From positions 310,001-374,000 of the forward strand of contig DYIY01000002.1 in assembly GCA_020723405.1 (NCBI GenBank): a stretch of DNA of 64,000 bases, written 5' to 3'. Shown here piece after piece: positions 45,239 through 54,795 of the stretch (within the stretch, counting starts at the first letter, position 1; each line of letters starts with the position of its first letter). Both the position numbers and the translations under genes were made by a program. The notes beneath the pieces are model-generated. The model was not told the origin of the DNA. It saw only the letters and a list, made by a program, of their open reading frames with translations, and made no database searches. Source of the stretch: Thiobacillus denitrificans. Lineage in GTDB: Bacteria; Pseudomonadota; Gammaproteobacteria; Burkholderiales; Thiobacillaceae.

Positions 45239-45336
45239 ATCGTCAACTCCGAATCGAGAGTGGAGGGTCGAGCAAGGGAGGCATTCGCGGGATCGACTTC
45301 ACGCGCGAGTCGCCCAATCCCGGCCCTCGATCCAAA

Positions 45337-46311
45337 TCACATTCGCACCAGTACCGAACCCCAGGTGAAGCCCCCGCCGAAGGCCTCCATGAGCACCAGT
45401 TCGCCGGCCTTGATGCGCCCCTCCCGCACGGCGGTATCGAAGGCCAGTGGAATGGAGGCGGCGGAGGTGTTGCCGTGACGGTCCACGGTCACGACCACCC
45501 TCTCCAGGCCCATACCCAGCTTTTTCGCCGTGGCCTGGATGATGCGGATGTTGGCCTGGTGGGGCACCAGCCAGTCGATGTCGGTCTTTTGCAGGCCGTT
45601 GGCTTCCAGGGTCTCGTCCACGATGGCGTCCAGGGTATTGACCGCCATCTTGAACACCGCGTTGCCGGACATGCGCATGTAGCACGCGCCTTCCTTCTTG
45701 AGGGACACGCCGCCGTCCACGAACAACAAATCCTGGTAGCGGCCATCGGCATGCAGGTGGGTGGCCAGGATGCCCGGCTCTTCCGACGCCCGCAGCACCA
45801 CCGCGCCGGCACCATCACCCCACAGGATGCAGTTGCCCCGATCGCTCCAATCGGTGATGCGGGACAGGGTCTCGGCCCCCACCACCAGGGCGGTCTTCAC
45901 CTGGCCGGAACGGATGAACTGGTCGGCCACGGAGACGGCGTAAACGAAACCGCTGCACACCGCCTGCACGTCGAAGGCCGGACAGCCGTTGGTGATGCCC
46001 AGCTTGGCCTGGAGAATGCAGGCGGTACTGGGAAAGACCCGGTCAGGCGTGGTGGTGGCCACCACGATCAATTCGATGTCGCCTGCATCGATGCCGGCTG
46101 CCTCGATGGCTTCCTCGGCCGCCTGCTGGGCCAGGTCGCTGGTCAATTCCCCCTCGGCGGCGATGTGCCGCTCCCGGATGCCGGTGCGCTCCAGGATCCA
46201 CTCGCTGGTGGTGTCGATGGTCTTTTCCAGTTCGGCGTTGGTCAGCACCCGGGTGGGCAAGTGGCTACCGGTGCCGATGACTCGGGAATAGATTCGGGCG
46301 GACTGGGTCAA
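45337..46311 (-). CDS. fabH: 3-oxoacyl-ACP synthase III
   Basis: 324 residues from a TTG at 46311 that overlaps the plsX stop (TTGA). AAGGAG lies 7-8 bases upstream within plsX, which decides the start; no ATG is available. Catalytic cysteine in [12 protein letters not shown], histidine in VPHQANIRI and asparagine in [10 protein letters not shown]. It starts fatty acid synthesis from acetyl-CoA and malonyl-ACP. Confidence 0.95.
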   Translation of the reverse strand: MTQSARIYSRVIGTGSHLPTRVLTNAELEKTIDTTSEWILERTGIRERHIAAEGELTSDLAQQAAEEAIEAAGIDAGDIELIVVATTTPDRVFPSTACILQAKLGITNGCPAFDVQAVCSGFVYAVSVADQFIRSGQVKTALVVGAETLSRITDWSDRGNCILWGDGAGAVVLRASEEPGILATHLHADGRYQDLLFVDGGVSLKKEGACYMRMSGNAVFKMAVNTLDAIVDETLEANGLQKTDIDWLVPHQANIRIIQATAKKLGMGLERVVVTVDRHGNTSAASIPLAFDTAVREGRIKAGELVLMEAFGGGFTWGSVLVRM

Positions 46312-47357
46312 GCCGCTTCTCCTTCCTCTTCGCTGAAGCCGTTCATGGTGTTGTTGTGGACGCCCACCTGGTCGGCGATGCGGCGCAGCAGGCCGCCGCG
46401 CACTTCCTCCACCGCCTTGTGGACGGCCTGTTTGAAGGAGAACACGTCGGCAGAACCATGGCTCTTGATGATCACGCCATTGAGGCCCAACAGACTGGCG
46501 CCGTTGTAGCGGCGCGGATCCAGCTTGCGCTTGAAGGCGTGCAGAACGGGCAAGGCGATGAGCCCGGCCAGGCGGGTGACGGGGTTCTTCTTGAACTCCC
46601 AGCGCAACTGATCGCCGATGAGCTTGGCCAGCCCTTCCGAGGTCTTGAGGGCCACATTGCCGACGAAACCATCGCAGACCACCACGTCCACCGTGCCCTT
46701 GTAGATGTCGTCCCCTTCCACGTTGCCGTGGAAATTCAAGCCGCTCTCCTTGAGCAGCTCCCCGGCCCGCTTGACCACATCGTTGCCCTTGATGTCTTCC
46801 TCGCCGATGTTGAGCAGGCCCAAGGAGGGCCGTTCCTTGTGCTCGATGGCGGCCACCAGGGCCGAGCCCATGATGGCGAACTGGAGCAGGTGTTCGGGGG
46901 TGCAATCCACGTTGGCGCCCAGGTCCAGCATGTAGGTCTGGCCGGCTTTGGATGGCAGGGTGGAAGCGATGGCGGGCCGGTCAATGCCCGGCAGGGTCTT
47001 CAGGACGAAGCGGGACACCGCCATGAGGGCGCCGGTATTGCCGGCGGAAACCCCGGCATCGGCCTCGCCCCGCTTGACCAGATCCGCCATGACCCGCATG
47101 GAGGAATCCTTTTTGCTGCGCAGGGCCACCGGCAGCGGATCGTCCATCTTCACCACCTCGCTGGCGTGGTGCACGCGCAGGCGGGGACCAGGCTTGGCAC
47201 GGCAGGCCTTGAGTTCAGCGAGGATGGCATCTTCCAGGCCCACCAGGACGAAATTGATGTCCGGTTCCTCGCGCAAGGCCTCCAGGGCCGCCCTGACGGT
47301 CACATGGGGGCCGTGGTCGCCCCCCATGGCGTCAATGGCGATCGTGATGTCTCGCAT
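46308..47357 (-). CDS. plsX: Phosphate acyltransferase PlsX
   Basis: 349 residues. [12 protein letters not shown] at the N-terminus, [28 protein letters not shown] and [26 protein letters not shown] are all PlsX hallmarks. It makes acyl-phosphate from acyl-ACP for phospholipid synthesis. Between rpmF and fabH as usual; 64 bp follow rpmF. Confidence 0.98.
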   Translation of the reverse strand: MRDITIAIDAMGGDHGPHVTVRAALEALREEPDINFVLVGLEDAILAELKACRAKPGPRLRVHHASEVVKMDDPLPVALRSKKDSSMRVMADLVKRGEADAGVSAGNTGALMAVSRFVLKTLPGIDRPAIASTLPSKAGQTYMLDLGANVDCTPEHLLQFAIMGSALVAAIEHKERPSLGLLNIGEEDIKGNDVVKRAGELLKESGLNFHGNVEGDDIYKGTVDVVVCDGFVGNVALKTSEGLAKLIGDQLRWEFKKNPVTRLAGLIALPVLHAFKRKLDPRRYNGASLLGLNGVIIKSHGSADVFSFKQAVHKAVEEVRGGLLRRIADQVGVHNNTMNGFSEEEGEAA

Positions 47358-47421
47358 GGGTGATCAGGCCCGGCCGCCGACGGCAGGAATCACCGGCGGC
47401 AAGGCGGGATCGCGAGCTGGC

Positions 47422-47607
47422 TCAGCTGTTGTCGGACTTGCTGGCAACGACCTTGCGGCCACGGTAGTAGCCGTTGGGGCTGATATGGTGGCGCAGATGC
47501 ACCTCGCCGGTGGTGGCTTCCACGGCGGTGGGCGGGTTGCTCAGAAAATCGTGGGCGCGATGCATGCCGCGCTTGGACGGGGACTTCTTGTTCTGTTGGA
47601 CAGCCAT
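47422..47607 (-). CDS. rpmF: 50S ribosomal protein L32
   Basis: 61 residues from [17 protein letters not shown], after AAGGAG at 7 bases. It keeps the short basic N-terminus and the [18 protein letters not shown] segment. The usual four zinc cysteines of some L32 proteins are absent, as in the C-minus forms. Between yceD and plsX. Confidence 0.97.
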   Translation of the reverse strand: MAVQQNKKSPSKRGMHRAHDFLSNPPTAVEATTGEVHLRHHISPNGYYRGRKVVASKSDNS

Positions 47608-47638
47608 GACACTTCTCCTTGATTCAAAAACCGCCTGC

Positions 47639-48070
47639 CTAGGCCTGACCGGGACACCCACCGTCGGGATGACGGGGCGCCACCGGCAAGCTCAGCAAAA
47701 TCTCGTCTTCCACCAGCGCCGCCAGACCCTGACGGGTTTCCGCCACCAGGGCATCCACCAGGGGATCTTCCGCTTCCCAGCGGGCCAACTCGGCCTCATC
47801 CCGGGCCACGGGCAACACCGTCTGGATGTCCAGGTCTTCCGTGAACCGCCCCAGGCAGCGCTGGCAGGTCAACCAGACCGTGGCACGGATGTCCAGACGC
47901 AAGACGGGACGACCCGCTTCCATGCCACCCGCCAGACGGTATTGCACCGCAACATCATCTGAGGTCAAATTGCCCTGCAAACGCGGCAAGGATTCGACAC
48001 GCAACTCACCTTCCAGGCAAGCGCCGGACCGGGCGAAACGTAGCGTATCCAGGGTTGCCGGTGCAGACAT
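47639..48070 (-). CDS. yceD: YceD/DUF177 family protein
   Basis: 143 residues from [12 protein letters not shown] at 48070; an ATG at 48121 would add 17 residues. The DUF177 signature [10 protein letters not shown] with a CxxC pair is present, then the acidic [19 protein letters not shown] and [14 protein letters not shown]. The family is needed for normal 23S rRNA levels in some bacteria. It precedes rpmF by 31 bp, the common arrangement, and is divergent from the pyruvate carboxylase genes. Confidence 0.93.
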   Translation of the reverse strand: MSAPATLDTLRFARSGACLEGELRVESLPRLQGNLTSDDVAVQYRLAGGMEAGRPVLRLDIRATVWLTCQRCLGRFTEDLDIQTVLPVARDEAELARWEAEDPLVDALVAETRQGLAALVEDEILLSLPVAPRHPDGGCPGQA

Positions 48071-48194
48071 AAGCCGTAAATGGTAAGCTTTGCGGCCCTT
48101 TTTGTCAAAGTTAAGCGTCATTTCCGTTGTCTGGGGGCAGGCCGTATTTCCTGCCGGGCGGAATGGACTCCACGCCACTTTCAAAGGCCATAGC

Positions 48195-49613
48195 GTGATC
48201 AAGAAGATACTCATTGCCAACCGGGGCGAGATTGCGGTGCGCATCGTGCGGGCCTGCAAGGAGATGGGGATCCAGTCGGTGGCCATCTACACCGATGCCG
48301 ACCGCCATGCCCTCCACGTCAAGAAAGCCGACGTGGCCTACAACATCGGCTCGGACCCGGTGCTGGGCTACCTGAACGCCCACAACATCGTGAATCTGGC
48401 CGTGGCTTCGGGCTGCGACGCCCTCCACCCCGGCTATGGTTTCCTGTCGGAAAACCCGGTCCTGGCGGAAGTCTGCGCCCGGCGCGGCATCAAATTCATC
48501 GGCCCGTCCCCGGAAGTCATCACCCAGATGGGCGACAAGATCCAGGCCCGACTGGCCATGATCAAGGCCGGCATCCCGGTGGTGCCCGGTTCGGACCACA
48601 ACCTGGAGAACGCCGAGGAAGCGTTGAAGCTGGCCCGGGAGATCGGCTACCCGGTCATGCTCAAGGCCACCAACGGTGGGGGCGGCCGGGGCATCCGCCG
48701 TTGTGATTCCGACGACGAACTGGTGAAGAACTACGAGCGGGTGGTGTCGGAAGCCACCAAGGCCTTTGGCAAACCCGAGGTGTTCATCGAGAAATGCGTG
48801 GTGAACCCCAAGCACATCGAGGTCCAGGTCATCGGCGACAGCCACGGCAGTTGCGTCCACCTCTACGAGCGGGACTGCTCCATCCAGCGGCGCAACCAGA
48901 AACTCATCGAGATCGCCCCTTCGCCCCAGCTCACGGAGGCCCAGCGGGAATACATCGGCAAGCTGGCAGTGCGGGCGGCCAAGGCCGTGGGTTACGAAAA
49001 CGCCGGCACCGTAGAGTTCCTGCTGGACCACGACAACCAGTTCTACTTCATGGAGATGAACACCCGTCTCCAGGTGGAACATACGGTGACCGAGAACATC
49101 ACCGGCATTGACATCGTCCAGGAACAGATCCGCATCGCCGACGGACTGCCCCTGCAATACAAGCAGGAGGACATCCATCACCGGGGCTTTGCCATGGAAT
49201 TCCGCATCAATGCGGAAGATCCCCAGAACGGATTCCTGCCCAGCTTCGGCCGCATCACCCGCTACTACGCGCCGGGCGGCCCCGGGGTGCGCACCGACGC
49301 GGCCATGTATTCCGGCTACACCATCCCGCCCTACTACGACTCCATGTGCGCCAAGCTGACCGTCTGGGCCCTGAACTGGGAAGCGGTGATCGAACGGGGC
49401 CGCCGGGCCCTGGACGACATGAAGGTATATGGCGTGAAGACCACCATCCCCTACTACCAGGAAATCCTGCAGAACCCGGACTTCCGCACCGGCCGATTCA
49501 ACACCGGCTTCGTGGAAGCCCACCCCGATCTGCTCAATTACGCGGTCAGCCGGCCACCGGAACACATCGCCGTCGCCCTTTCCGCCGCCATCGCCGCCCA
49601 CCTGGGCATCTGA
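48195..49613 (+). CDS. pycA: Pyruvate carboxylase biotin carboxylase subunit
   Basis: 472 residues from a GTG at 48195 (IKKILIANRGEIAVR follows). ATP-grasp biotin carboxylase: KATNGGGGRGIRRC, EKCVVNPKHIEVQV, ERDCSIQRRNQKLIE, FMEMNTRLQVEHTVTE. The partner gene with the carboxyltransferase and biotin domain follows after 15 bp. This two-gene form is known from Pseudomonas and makes oxaloacetate from pyruvate. An acetyl-CoA carboxylase role is unlikely as no accB is adjacent. Confidence 0.93.
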   Translation: MIKKILIANRGEIAVRIVRACKEMGIQSVAIYTDADRHALHVKKADVAYNIGSDPVLGYLNAHNIVNLAVASGCDALHPGYGFLSENPVLAEVCARRGIKFIGPSPEVITQMGDKIQARLAMIKAGIPVVPGSDHNLENAEEALKLAREIGYPVMLKATNGGGGRGIRRCDSDDELVKNYERVVSEATKAFGKPEVFIEKCVVNPKHIEVQVIGDSHGSCVHLYERDCSIQRRNQKLIEIAPSPQLTEAQREYIGKLAVRAAKAVGYENAGTVEFLLDHDNQFYFMEMNTRLQVEHTVTENITGIDIVQEQIRIADGLPLQYKQEDIHHRGFAMEFRINAEDPQNGFLPSFGRITRYYAPGGPGVRTDAAMYSGYTIPPYYDSMCAKLTVWALNWEAVIERGRRALDDMKVYGVKTTIPYYQEILQNPDFRTGRFNTGFVEAHPDLLNYAVSRPPEHIAVALSAAIAAHLGI

Positions 49614-49628
49614 ACGAAAGACACCACG

Positions 49629-51482
49629 ATGACTCAAGTCAAGATCACCGAACTGGTCCTTCGCGACGGCCATCAGTCCCTGATCGCCACCCGCATGCGC
49701 ACCGAGGACATGCTGCCCATCTGCGGCAAGCTGGACAAGGCGGGCTTCTGGTCTCTGGAAGCCTGGGGCGGTGCCACCTTCGACGCCTGCGTGCGCTTCC
49801 TCAAGGAAGACCCCTGGGAGCGCCTGGCCAAGCTGCGCCGCGCCCTGCCCAACTCCCGCATCCAGATGCTGCTGCGGGGCCAGAACCTGCTGGGTTACCG
49901 CCATTACCCCGATGACGTGGTGCGGGCCTTCGTGCAGAAATCCGCCGACAACGGCATCGACGTGTTCCGCGTGTTCGACGCCATGAACGACGTCCGCAAC
50001 ATGCGGGTGTCCATCGAGGCCGTGAAGGCCGCCGGAAAGCACGCCGAGGGCACCATCAGCTACACCACCAGCCCGGTCCACGACATTCCCTATTACGTGG
50101 CCATGGCCCGGCAACTGGAGGCCATGGGCAGCGACACCCTGGCCATCAAGGACATGGCCGGCCTGCTCACCCCCTACACCACCGCCGAACTGGTGAAGGC
50201 TCTGAAGGCTGCCGTGTCCATCCCCATCCATCTGCACAGCCACGCCACCTCGGGTCTGGCCAGCATGGTGCACATGAAGGGTGTGGAAGCCGGTGCGGTG
50301 ATGGTGGACACCTGCATCTCCGCCTTTGCCGAAGGGGCCAGCCACCCCACCACGGAAAGCCTGGTGGCGGCCTTCGCCGGCACCCAGTACGACACCGGCA
50401 TGGACCTGGGCGCCCTCCAGGAAATCGCCGCCTACTTCCGTGAAGTGCGCAAGAAATATTGGCAGTTCGAGATGAGCGGCCCCCAGGTGGACACCCGCAT
50501 CCTGGTCTCCCAGGTGCCCGGCGGCATGATTTCCAACCTGACCAACCAGCTCAAGGAACAAGGTGCGCTGAACCGCATGGACGACGTGCTGGCGGAGATC
50601 CCCCGGGTGCGCGAAGACCTGGGCTTCCCGCCCCTGGTCACCCCCACGTCCCAGATCGTCGGCACCCAGGCGGTGCTCAACGTACTCACCGGCGGCCGCT
50701 ACAAATCGGTCACCAACGAAGTGAAGAACTACCTGCTGGGCCGCTACGGCGCGGCCCCGGGCAAGGTCAACGAAGAAGTGAAGAAGTTGGCCGTGGGCGA
50801 GCAGGAAGTCATCACCTGCCGGCCCGCCGACCTGTTCAGCGACGAACTGGACAAACTGCGCGTCGAAGCCGAGGCCCTGGCCAAGACCGACGAGGACGTG
50901 CTGACCTACGCCATGTTCCCGGACATCGGCCGCACCTTCCTCCAGGAACGGGCCGCCGGCACCTTGACCCCGGAGCCCCTGCTGCCGCCCGAGTCCCGGG
51001 AAGCCCTGTCCTGCCCGGCCGTCTACGCGCCCAGCGAGTTCAACGTCACCCTCCACGGGGAGACCTACCACATCCGCATCAAGGGCACCGGCCACGGCAG
51101 CGAAGGCCAGCGCCCCTTCTACGTGCACGTGGACGGCGTGGCCGAAGAGGTGCTGCTGGAAGCCCTGGACGAAGTGGAAGTCACCCCTGGCGCCATCGCC
51201 CCCCGCAAGGCCGGCGGCAAGAAGGACGGCGGTGTGGGCAAGGCCCGTCCCCGTCCCACCCACCCGGGCTGCGTCACCACCGCCATGCCCGGCACCATCG
51301 TGGATGTGAAGGTGAAGGCCGGCGACAAGGTGAAGGCCGGCGACGGTGTATTGGTCATCGAAGCCATGAAGATGGAAAACGAGGTCCAGGCCCCGGTCTC
51401 CGGCGTGGTCACCAACGTCTTCGTCGCCAAGGGCGACGCCGTGACGCCCGACCAGGTGCTGGTGGAAATTCAGCCTGAATGA
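49629..51482 (+). CDS. pycB: Pyruvate carboxylase carboxyltransferase/biotin subunit (OadA-like)
   Basis: 617 residues. Carboxyltransferase TIM barrel (LVLRDGHQSLIATRMRTEDM, DVFRVFDAMND, AIKDMAGLLTPY, HLHSHATSGLA), the PYC-OADA domain, a linker with PRPTHPGC, and a C-terminal biotin domain with K581 in EAMKMENE. Similar to the alpha subunit of Na+-pumping oxaloacetate decarboxylase, but neither oadB nor oadG is nearby and a biotin carboxylase gene precedes it, so pyruvate carboxylase is the better call. Confidence 0.9.
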   Translation: MTQVKITELVLRDGHQSLIATRMRTEDMLPICGKLDKAGFWSLEAWGGATFDACVRFLKEDPWERLAKLRRALPNSRIQMLLRGQNLLGYRHYPDDVVRAFVQKSADNGIDVFRVFDAMNDVRNMRVSIEAVKAAGKHAEGTISYTTSPVHDIPYYVAMARQLEAMGSDTLAIKDMAGLLTPYTTAELVKALKAAVSIPIHLHSHATSGLASMVHMKGVEAGAVMVDTCISAFAEGASHPTTESLVAAFAGTQYDTGMDLGALQEIAAYFREVRKKYWQFEMSGPQVDTRILVSQVPGGMISNLTNQLKEQGALNRMDDVLAEIPRVREDLGFPPLVTPTSQIVGTQAVLNVLTGGRYKSVTNEVKNYLLGRYGAAPGKVNEEVKKLAVGEQEVITCRPADLFSDELDKLRVEAEALAKTDEDVLTYAMFPDIGRTFLQERAAGTLTPEPLLPPESREALSCPAVYAPSEFNVTLHGETYHIRIKGTGHGSEGQRPFYVHVDGVAEEVLLEALDEVEVTPGAIAPRKAGGKKDGGVGKARPRPTHPGCVTTAMPGTIVDVKVKAGDKVKAGDGVLVIEAMKMENEVQAPVSGVVTNVFVAKGDAVTPDQVLVEIQPE

Positions 51483-51485
51483 GGC

Positions 51486-51579
51486 AGCGGGTAGTCGGTA
51501 GCGGTAGTTTGTAGCTAAATATGGCGCGCCTCCGGCGCGGAAACCCAAGCTACCGACTACCAACTACCGACTACCGACT
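51486..51579. repeat. Palindromic repeat family B, copy 3 (pycB-maf gap)
   Basis: GCGGGTAGTCGGTAG left, CTACCGACTACCAACTACCG right, centre GGCGCGCCTCCGGCGCGG. It fills the gap between pycB and the Maf gene, starting 4 bp after the pycB stop. Confidence 0.92.
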
Positions 51580-51582
51580 CAC

Positions 51583-52173
51583 ATGCAACTCGTCCTCGCC
51601 TCCACCTCGCCCTATCGCCGGGAATTGCTCAGCCGCCTGGGCGTGCCCTTCCAGGTCGCCGCCCCGGACGTGGACGAAACCCCGTTGCCCGGGGAATCCC
51701 CGGACGAAACCGCCCAACGCCTGTCCATCCTCAAGGCCCGGGCCGTGGCGGAGCGCTTTCCCGACGCCCTGATCATCGGTTCGGACCAGGTGGCCCTGCT
51801 GGAAGGGGTACAACTGGGCAAGCCCGGCAGCCATGACAAGGCCGTGGCGCAACTGTGCGCCATGCGTGGCAAGACCCTGGAATTCCACACCGCCCTCACC
51901 CTGCTCAACGCCCGGACCGGCGCGGTGCAGACGGCCAACGTCCCGGTGCGCCTGGTGATGCGGGACTACAGCGACGCCCAGATCGAGGCCTACCTGAAGA
52001 AGGACCAGCCCTACAACTGCTGTGGCAGCGCCCGCAGCGAATCCCTGGGCATCGCCCTCATCGCCCGCTACGAGACCGAGGATCCCAACGCCCTGGTGGG
52101 CCTGCCCCTGATCAAGCTCACCGAGATGCTGGCCCGGGAAGGGCTGGACGTGCTGACTTACGGTGGGGAGTAA
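51583..52173 (+). CDS. Maf-type nucleotide pyrophosphatase (YceF branch)
   Basis: 196 residues. LASTSPYRRELLSRLG start, DETPLPGESPDE, IIGSDQVALLEG and GKPGSHDKAVAQL. The YceF branch hydrolyses 7-methyl-GTP. The usual neighbour in other proteobacteria is yceD-rpmF, which here lies 4 kb away on the other strand. It ends 3 bases before the start of the next gene. Confidence 0.92.
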   Translation: MQLVLASTSPYRRELLSRLGVPFQVAAPDVDETPLPGESPDETAQRLSILKARAVAERFPDALIIGSDQVALLEGVQLGKPGSHDKAVAQLCAMRGKTLEFHTALTLLNARTGAVQTANVPVRLVMRDYSDAQIEAYLKKDQPYNCCGSARSESLGIALIARYETEDPNALVGLPLIKLTEMLAREGLDVLTYGGE

Positions 52174-52176
52174 GGG

Positions 52177-52911
52177 GTGAGGGGGGAGGGGGACACCCCG
52201 CCGGGCACGCTGTACCTGATCCCCACGCCCCTGGGGGATACGTCCCTGGATCAGGTGCTGCCCGAGGAAACCCGGCGCATCGCTGCCAGCCTGAGCCACT
52301 TCGTCGTCGAACAGGCCAAGACGGCCCGGGCCTTTCTCAAGCAGGTGGGCACCGCCCTGCCCCTCCAGCAACTGTCCCTGCTGGAACTCAACGAACACAC
52401 CCCGAAGAACCAGTTCGATACCCTGCTGGCGCCGCTCCTGGCCGGCCAGGACGTGGGCCTGCTCTCGGAGGCCGGCTGTCCGGCGGTGGCCGATCCGGGG
52501 GCCGACCTGGTGCGACTGGCCCACACCAGGGGCATCCCCGTGCAACCTTTGGTGGGGCCCTCCTCCATCCTGCTGGCCCTGATGGGCTCGGGCCTGGTGG
52601 GCCAGCGCTTTGCCTTCCACGGCTACCTGCCGGCCCGCCCGGAGGAGCGGCTCAAGGCCCTGCGCGAGCTGGAACGCCGGTCCGAAAAGGAAGACGCCGC
52701 CCAGGCCTTCATCGAGACCCCCTACCGCAACGAGGCCATGCTGGAGAGTGTGCTGGCGGCCTGCCGGGACGACACCCTGCTCACCATCGCCTGCGACCTC
52801 ACCCTGCCCCAGCAGTTGCTGGCCACCCGTGCGGTGGCCGCTTGGCGCTCGCTGGCGATGGACATCCGCAAGCGCCCGGCCGTCTTCCTGCTCTACCGCC
52901 GAAAAGCCTAG
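52177..52911 (+). CDS. RsmI-like SAM-dependent methyltransferase (tetrapyrrole-methylase fold)
   Basis: 244 residues if it starts at the GTG at 52177, right after the maf stop; the ribosome site is unclear. TLYLIPTPLGD, GLLSEAGCPAVADPGADLVRLAH, and VGPSSILLALMGSG are the SAM-binding loops of the RsmI fold. It lacks the usual RsmI GNLGD start (here PTPLGD), so it is the shorter paralogue group often found next to maf genes, with unproven substrate. The stop overlaps the 3' end of the convergent ligase gene by 4 bases. Confidence 0.85.
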   Translation: MRGEGDTPPGTLYLIPTPLGDTSLDQVLPEETRRIAASLSHFVVEQAKTARAFLKQVGTALPLQQLSLLELNEHTPKNQFDTLLAPLLAGQDVGLLSEAGCPAVADPGADLVRLAHTRGIPVQPLVGPSSILLALMGSGLVGQRFAFHGYLPARPEERLKALRELERRSEKEDAAQAFIETPYRNEAMLESVLAACRDDTLLTIACDLTLPQQLLATRAVAAWRSLAMDIRKRPAVFLLYRRKA

Positions 52912-53762
52912 AAGGGATCCCGGACCCGCAGAAAGCTGGCGAAGCGGGGCAGGCCGTTCTTGTTCAGTTCCCGATAGCGATAGGTGACCAGACTGCCGAC
53001 GGGGGGCGGATCGTGGCGCTGGGCATCGCTGAAACCCGTGCCGATGCGCAAGCGCCGGCCATCGGGCAACTCGACGATCAGGGCGCCCAGCAGTCCCTGC
53101 AATCTTCCTGTCCCGGGCACATGGCCCACCACCCGGCCTTCCGCATCCAGCCAGGGCTTGAGCTTCAGAAGATCATCGCTGCGGCCTACGACGTAGGAGG
53201 CGTCGGCGCGATGCAGCATGAGCCCCTCGCCGCCATCCCGGACCACCGCTTCCATTCTTTGCTTCAACTGGCGGGCATCCGCGACCCGGAACTGCTCCAC
53301 CACGCCCAACCAGGGCACCCCCGTGGCCGCCACCAACTCCCGGAGGACAGCCAGGCGGGTGCTGAAATCTCCCGCACCGCCGGGTAATTCGAACAGCATG
53401 TACTTCACCTGGCGCCATTCCTCGTCCAGGGGTTCGGTCTTGCGCACGATGCCGGAAACGCGGTCGAAGCGGCCCCGGTCCATCCACAGTTCGCCATCCA
53501 GGGGCCGGGCGGGAAAGCCCGCCGTGAACCAGGCCGGCGGGTGGACCGGCAGACCGCTGCGGAAGTAGAGGGCATGGCCGTCCCAGTAGGCCCGCACCCC
53601 GTCCAGCTTTTCGCTGACCCAGTAACGGCCCGGGTCGATCCCGTCGCGATAGACGTTGGCCAGCAGCAGTTCCGGGGCCCCGGGCCCTGCCGCCCAGAGT
53701 CCGCGAGCAGGCAGGAACAGGGCCAGCCACAGCAGGAACCGGCGGCGGTGCAGGCTGGCCAA
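52908..53762 (-). CDS. Periplasm-targeted ATP-dependent DNA ligase (LigE type)
   Basis: 284 residues. An N-terminal export signal (RRRFLLWLALFLPARGLWAA; arginines then a hydrophobic stretch, cleavage near AAG). Motif I EKLDGVRAY with K52 as the AMP-accepting lysine, DGELWMDRGRF (motif III-type), DGGEGLMLHR (motif IV) and LLKLKPWLDAEG (motif V). A minimal nucleotidyltransferase plus OB-fold, like LigE of Neisseria, Haemophilus and Vibrio, which are exported and linked to DNA uptake or biofilm DNA. It is the only ligase in the window. Gap to cysM 39 bp. Confidence 0.88.
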   Translation of the reverse strand: MASLHRRRFLLWLALFLPARGLWAAGPGAPELLLANVYRDGIDPGRYWVSEKLDGVRAYWDGHALYFRSGLPVHPPAWFTAGFPARPLDGELWMDRGRFDRVSGIVRKTEPLDEEWRQVKYMLFELPGGAGDFSTRLAVLRELVAATGVPWLGVVEQFRVADARQLKQRMEAVVRDGGEGLMLHRADASYVVGRSDDLLKLKPWLDAEGRVVGHVPGTGRLQGLLGALIVELPDGRRLRIGTGFSDAQRHDPPPVGSLVTYRYRELNKNGLPRFASFLRVRDPF

Positions 53763-53801
53763 TCGCCCCCCTCAGTGACCGGGTCCCTGATCTATGACGG
53801 A

Positions 53802-54689
53802 TCAGGCGGGGAACACGCCAGTGGACAGATAGCGGTCGCCCCGGTCGCAGACGATGGACACGATGACCGCGTTCTCCACTTCCTTGGACAGTTCCAGAGC
53901 CGCATACAGGGCCCCGCCCGAGGAGATGCCGGCGAATATCCCCTCCTCCGCCGCCAGGCGCCGGGCGGTGTCCTCTGCGGCATCCTGGCCCACGTAGATC
54001 ATCCGGTCCACCCTGTCGTAGTCGCAGATGCTGGGCACGTATTCCACCGGCCATTTGCGGATGCCGGGGATCTGGGCGCCGTCTTCCGGCTGGACGCCGA
54101 CGATCTGGATGGCCGGGTTCACTTCCTTGAGATAGCGGGAGCAGCCCATGATGGTGCCGGTGGTGCCCATGCTGGAAACGAAGTGGGTGATCTTGCCCTC
54201 TGTGTCGCGCCAGATCTCCGGGCCTGTGGACTCGTAGTGGGCCAGCGGATTATCCGGGTTGGAAAACTGGTCCAGGATCTTGCCCCTGCCCTCCCGCTGC
54301 ATCTGTTCCGCCAGGTCCCGGGCCCCTTCCATGCCCGACTCCTTGCTCACCAGCACCAGGTCGGCGCCGTAGGCCCGCATGGTCTGGCGCCGTTCGATGG
54401 ACAGGTGCTCGGGCATGATGAGCACCATCCGGTAGCCCCGGATGGCGGCGGCCATGGCCAGGGCGATGCCGGTGTTCCCGCTGGTGGCCTCGATCAGGGT
54501 GTCGCCGGGCTTGATCTCGCCCCGGGCCTCGGCCTTGGCGATCATGGACAAAGCAGGCCGGTCCTTCACTGAACCGGCCGGGTTGTTGCCTTCCAGCTTC
54601 ACCAGGACCACGTTGGTGGTCTCCCCGGGGAGTTTCCTGAGGCGGACCAGGGGCGTGTTGCCGACGAAGTCTTCGATGGTCTTATACAT
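53802..54689 (-). CDS. cysM: Cysteine synthase B (O-acetylserine sulfhydrylase)
   Basis: 295 residues. PLP lysine K42 in NPAGSVKDRPALSM, phosphate loop in EATSGNTGIALAM, and SMGTTGTIMGCSRYL. The shorter length and VGVQPEDGAQIPGIRKW favour CysM over CysK. It makes cysteine from O-acetylserine and sulphide or thiosulphate. Repeat B copy 4 directly precedes the ATG. Confidence 0.94.
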   Translation of the reverse strand: MYKTIEDFVGNTPLVRLRKLPGETTNVVLVKLEGNNPAGSVKDRPALSMIAKAEARGEIKPGDTLIEATSGNTGIALAMAAAIRGYRMVLIMPEHLSIERRQTMRAYGADLVLVSKESGMEGARDLAEQMQREGRGKILDQFSNPDNPLAHYESTGPEIWRDTEGKITHFVSSMGTTGTIMGCSRYLKEVNPAIQIVGVQPEDGAQIPGIRKWPVEYVPSICDYDRVDRMIYVGQDAAEDTARRLAAEEGIFAGISSGGALYAALELSKEVENAVIVSIVCDRGDRYLSTGVFPA

Positions 54690-54786
54690 AGCGGGTAGTT
54701 GGTAGTGGGTAGTCGGTAGCCGTTCAGGCGCGCCTGGGGCGCGCGAACATCCGGCTACAAGCTACCAGCTACCGACTACCCGCTAC
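54690..54786. repeat. Palindromic repeat family B, copy 4 (ugd-cysM gap)
   Basis: GCGGGTAGTTGGTAGTGGG left, CTACCAGCTACCGACTACCC right, centre GGCGCGCCTGGGGCGCGCG. It occupies almost the full 106-bp gap, so it lies in the leader of cysM. Confidence 0.92.
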
Positions 54787-54795
54787 AAGACCGTC

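Noticed and set aside
49629-51482. Na+-pumping oxaloacetate decarboxylase alpha subunit
   Set aside because: Neither membrane subunit gene (oadB, oadG) is nearby, while a biotin carboxylase gene is coupled, so the two-subunit pyruvate carboxylase fits better.
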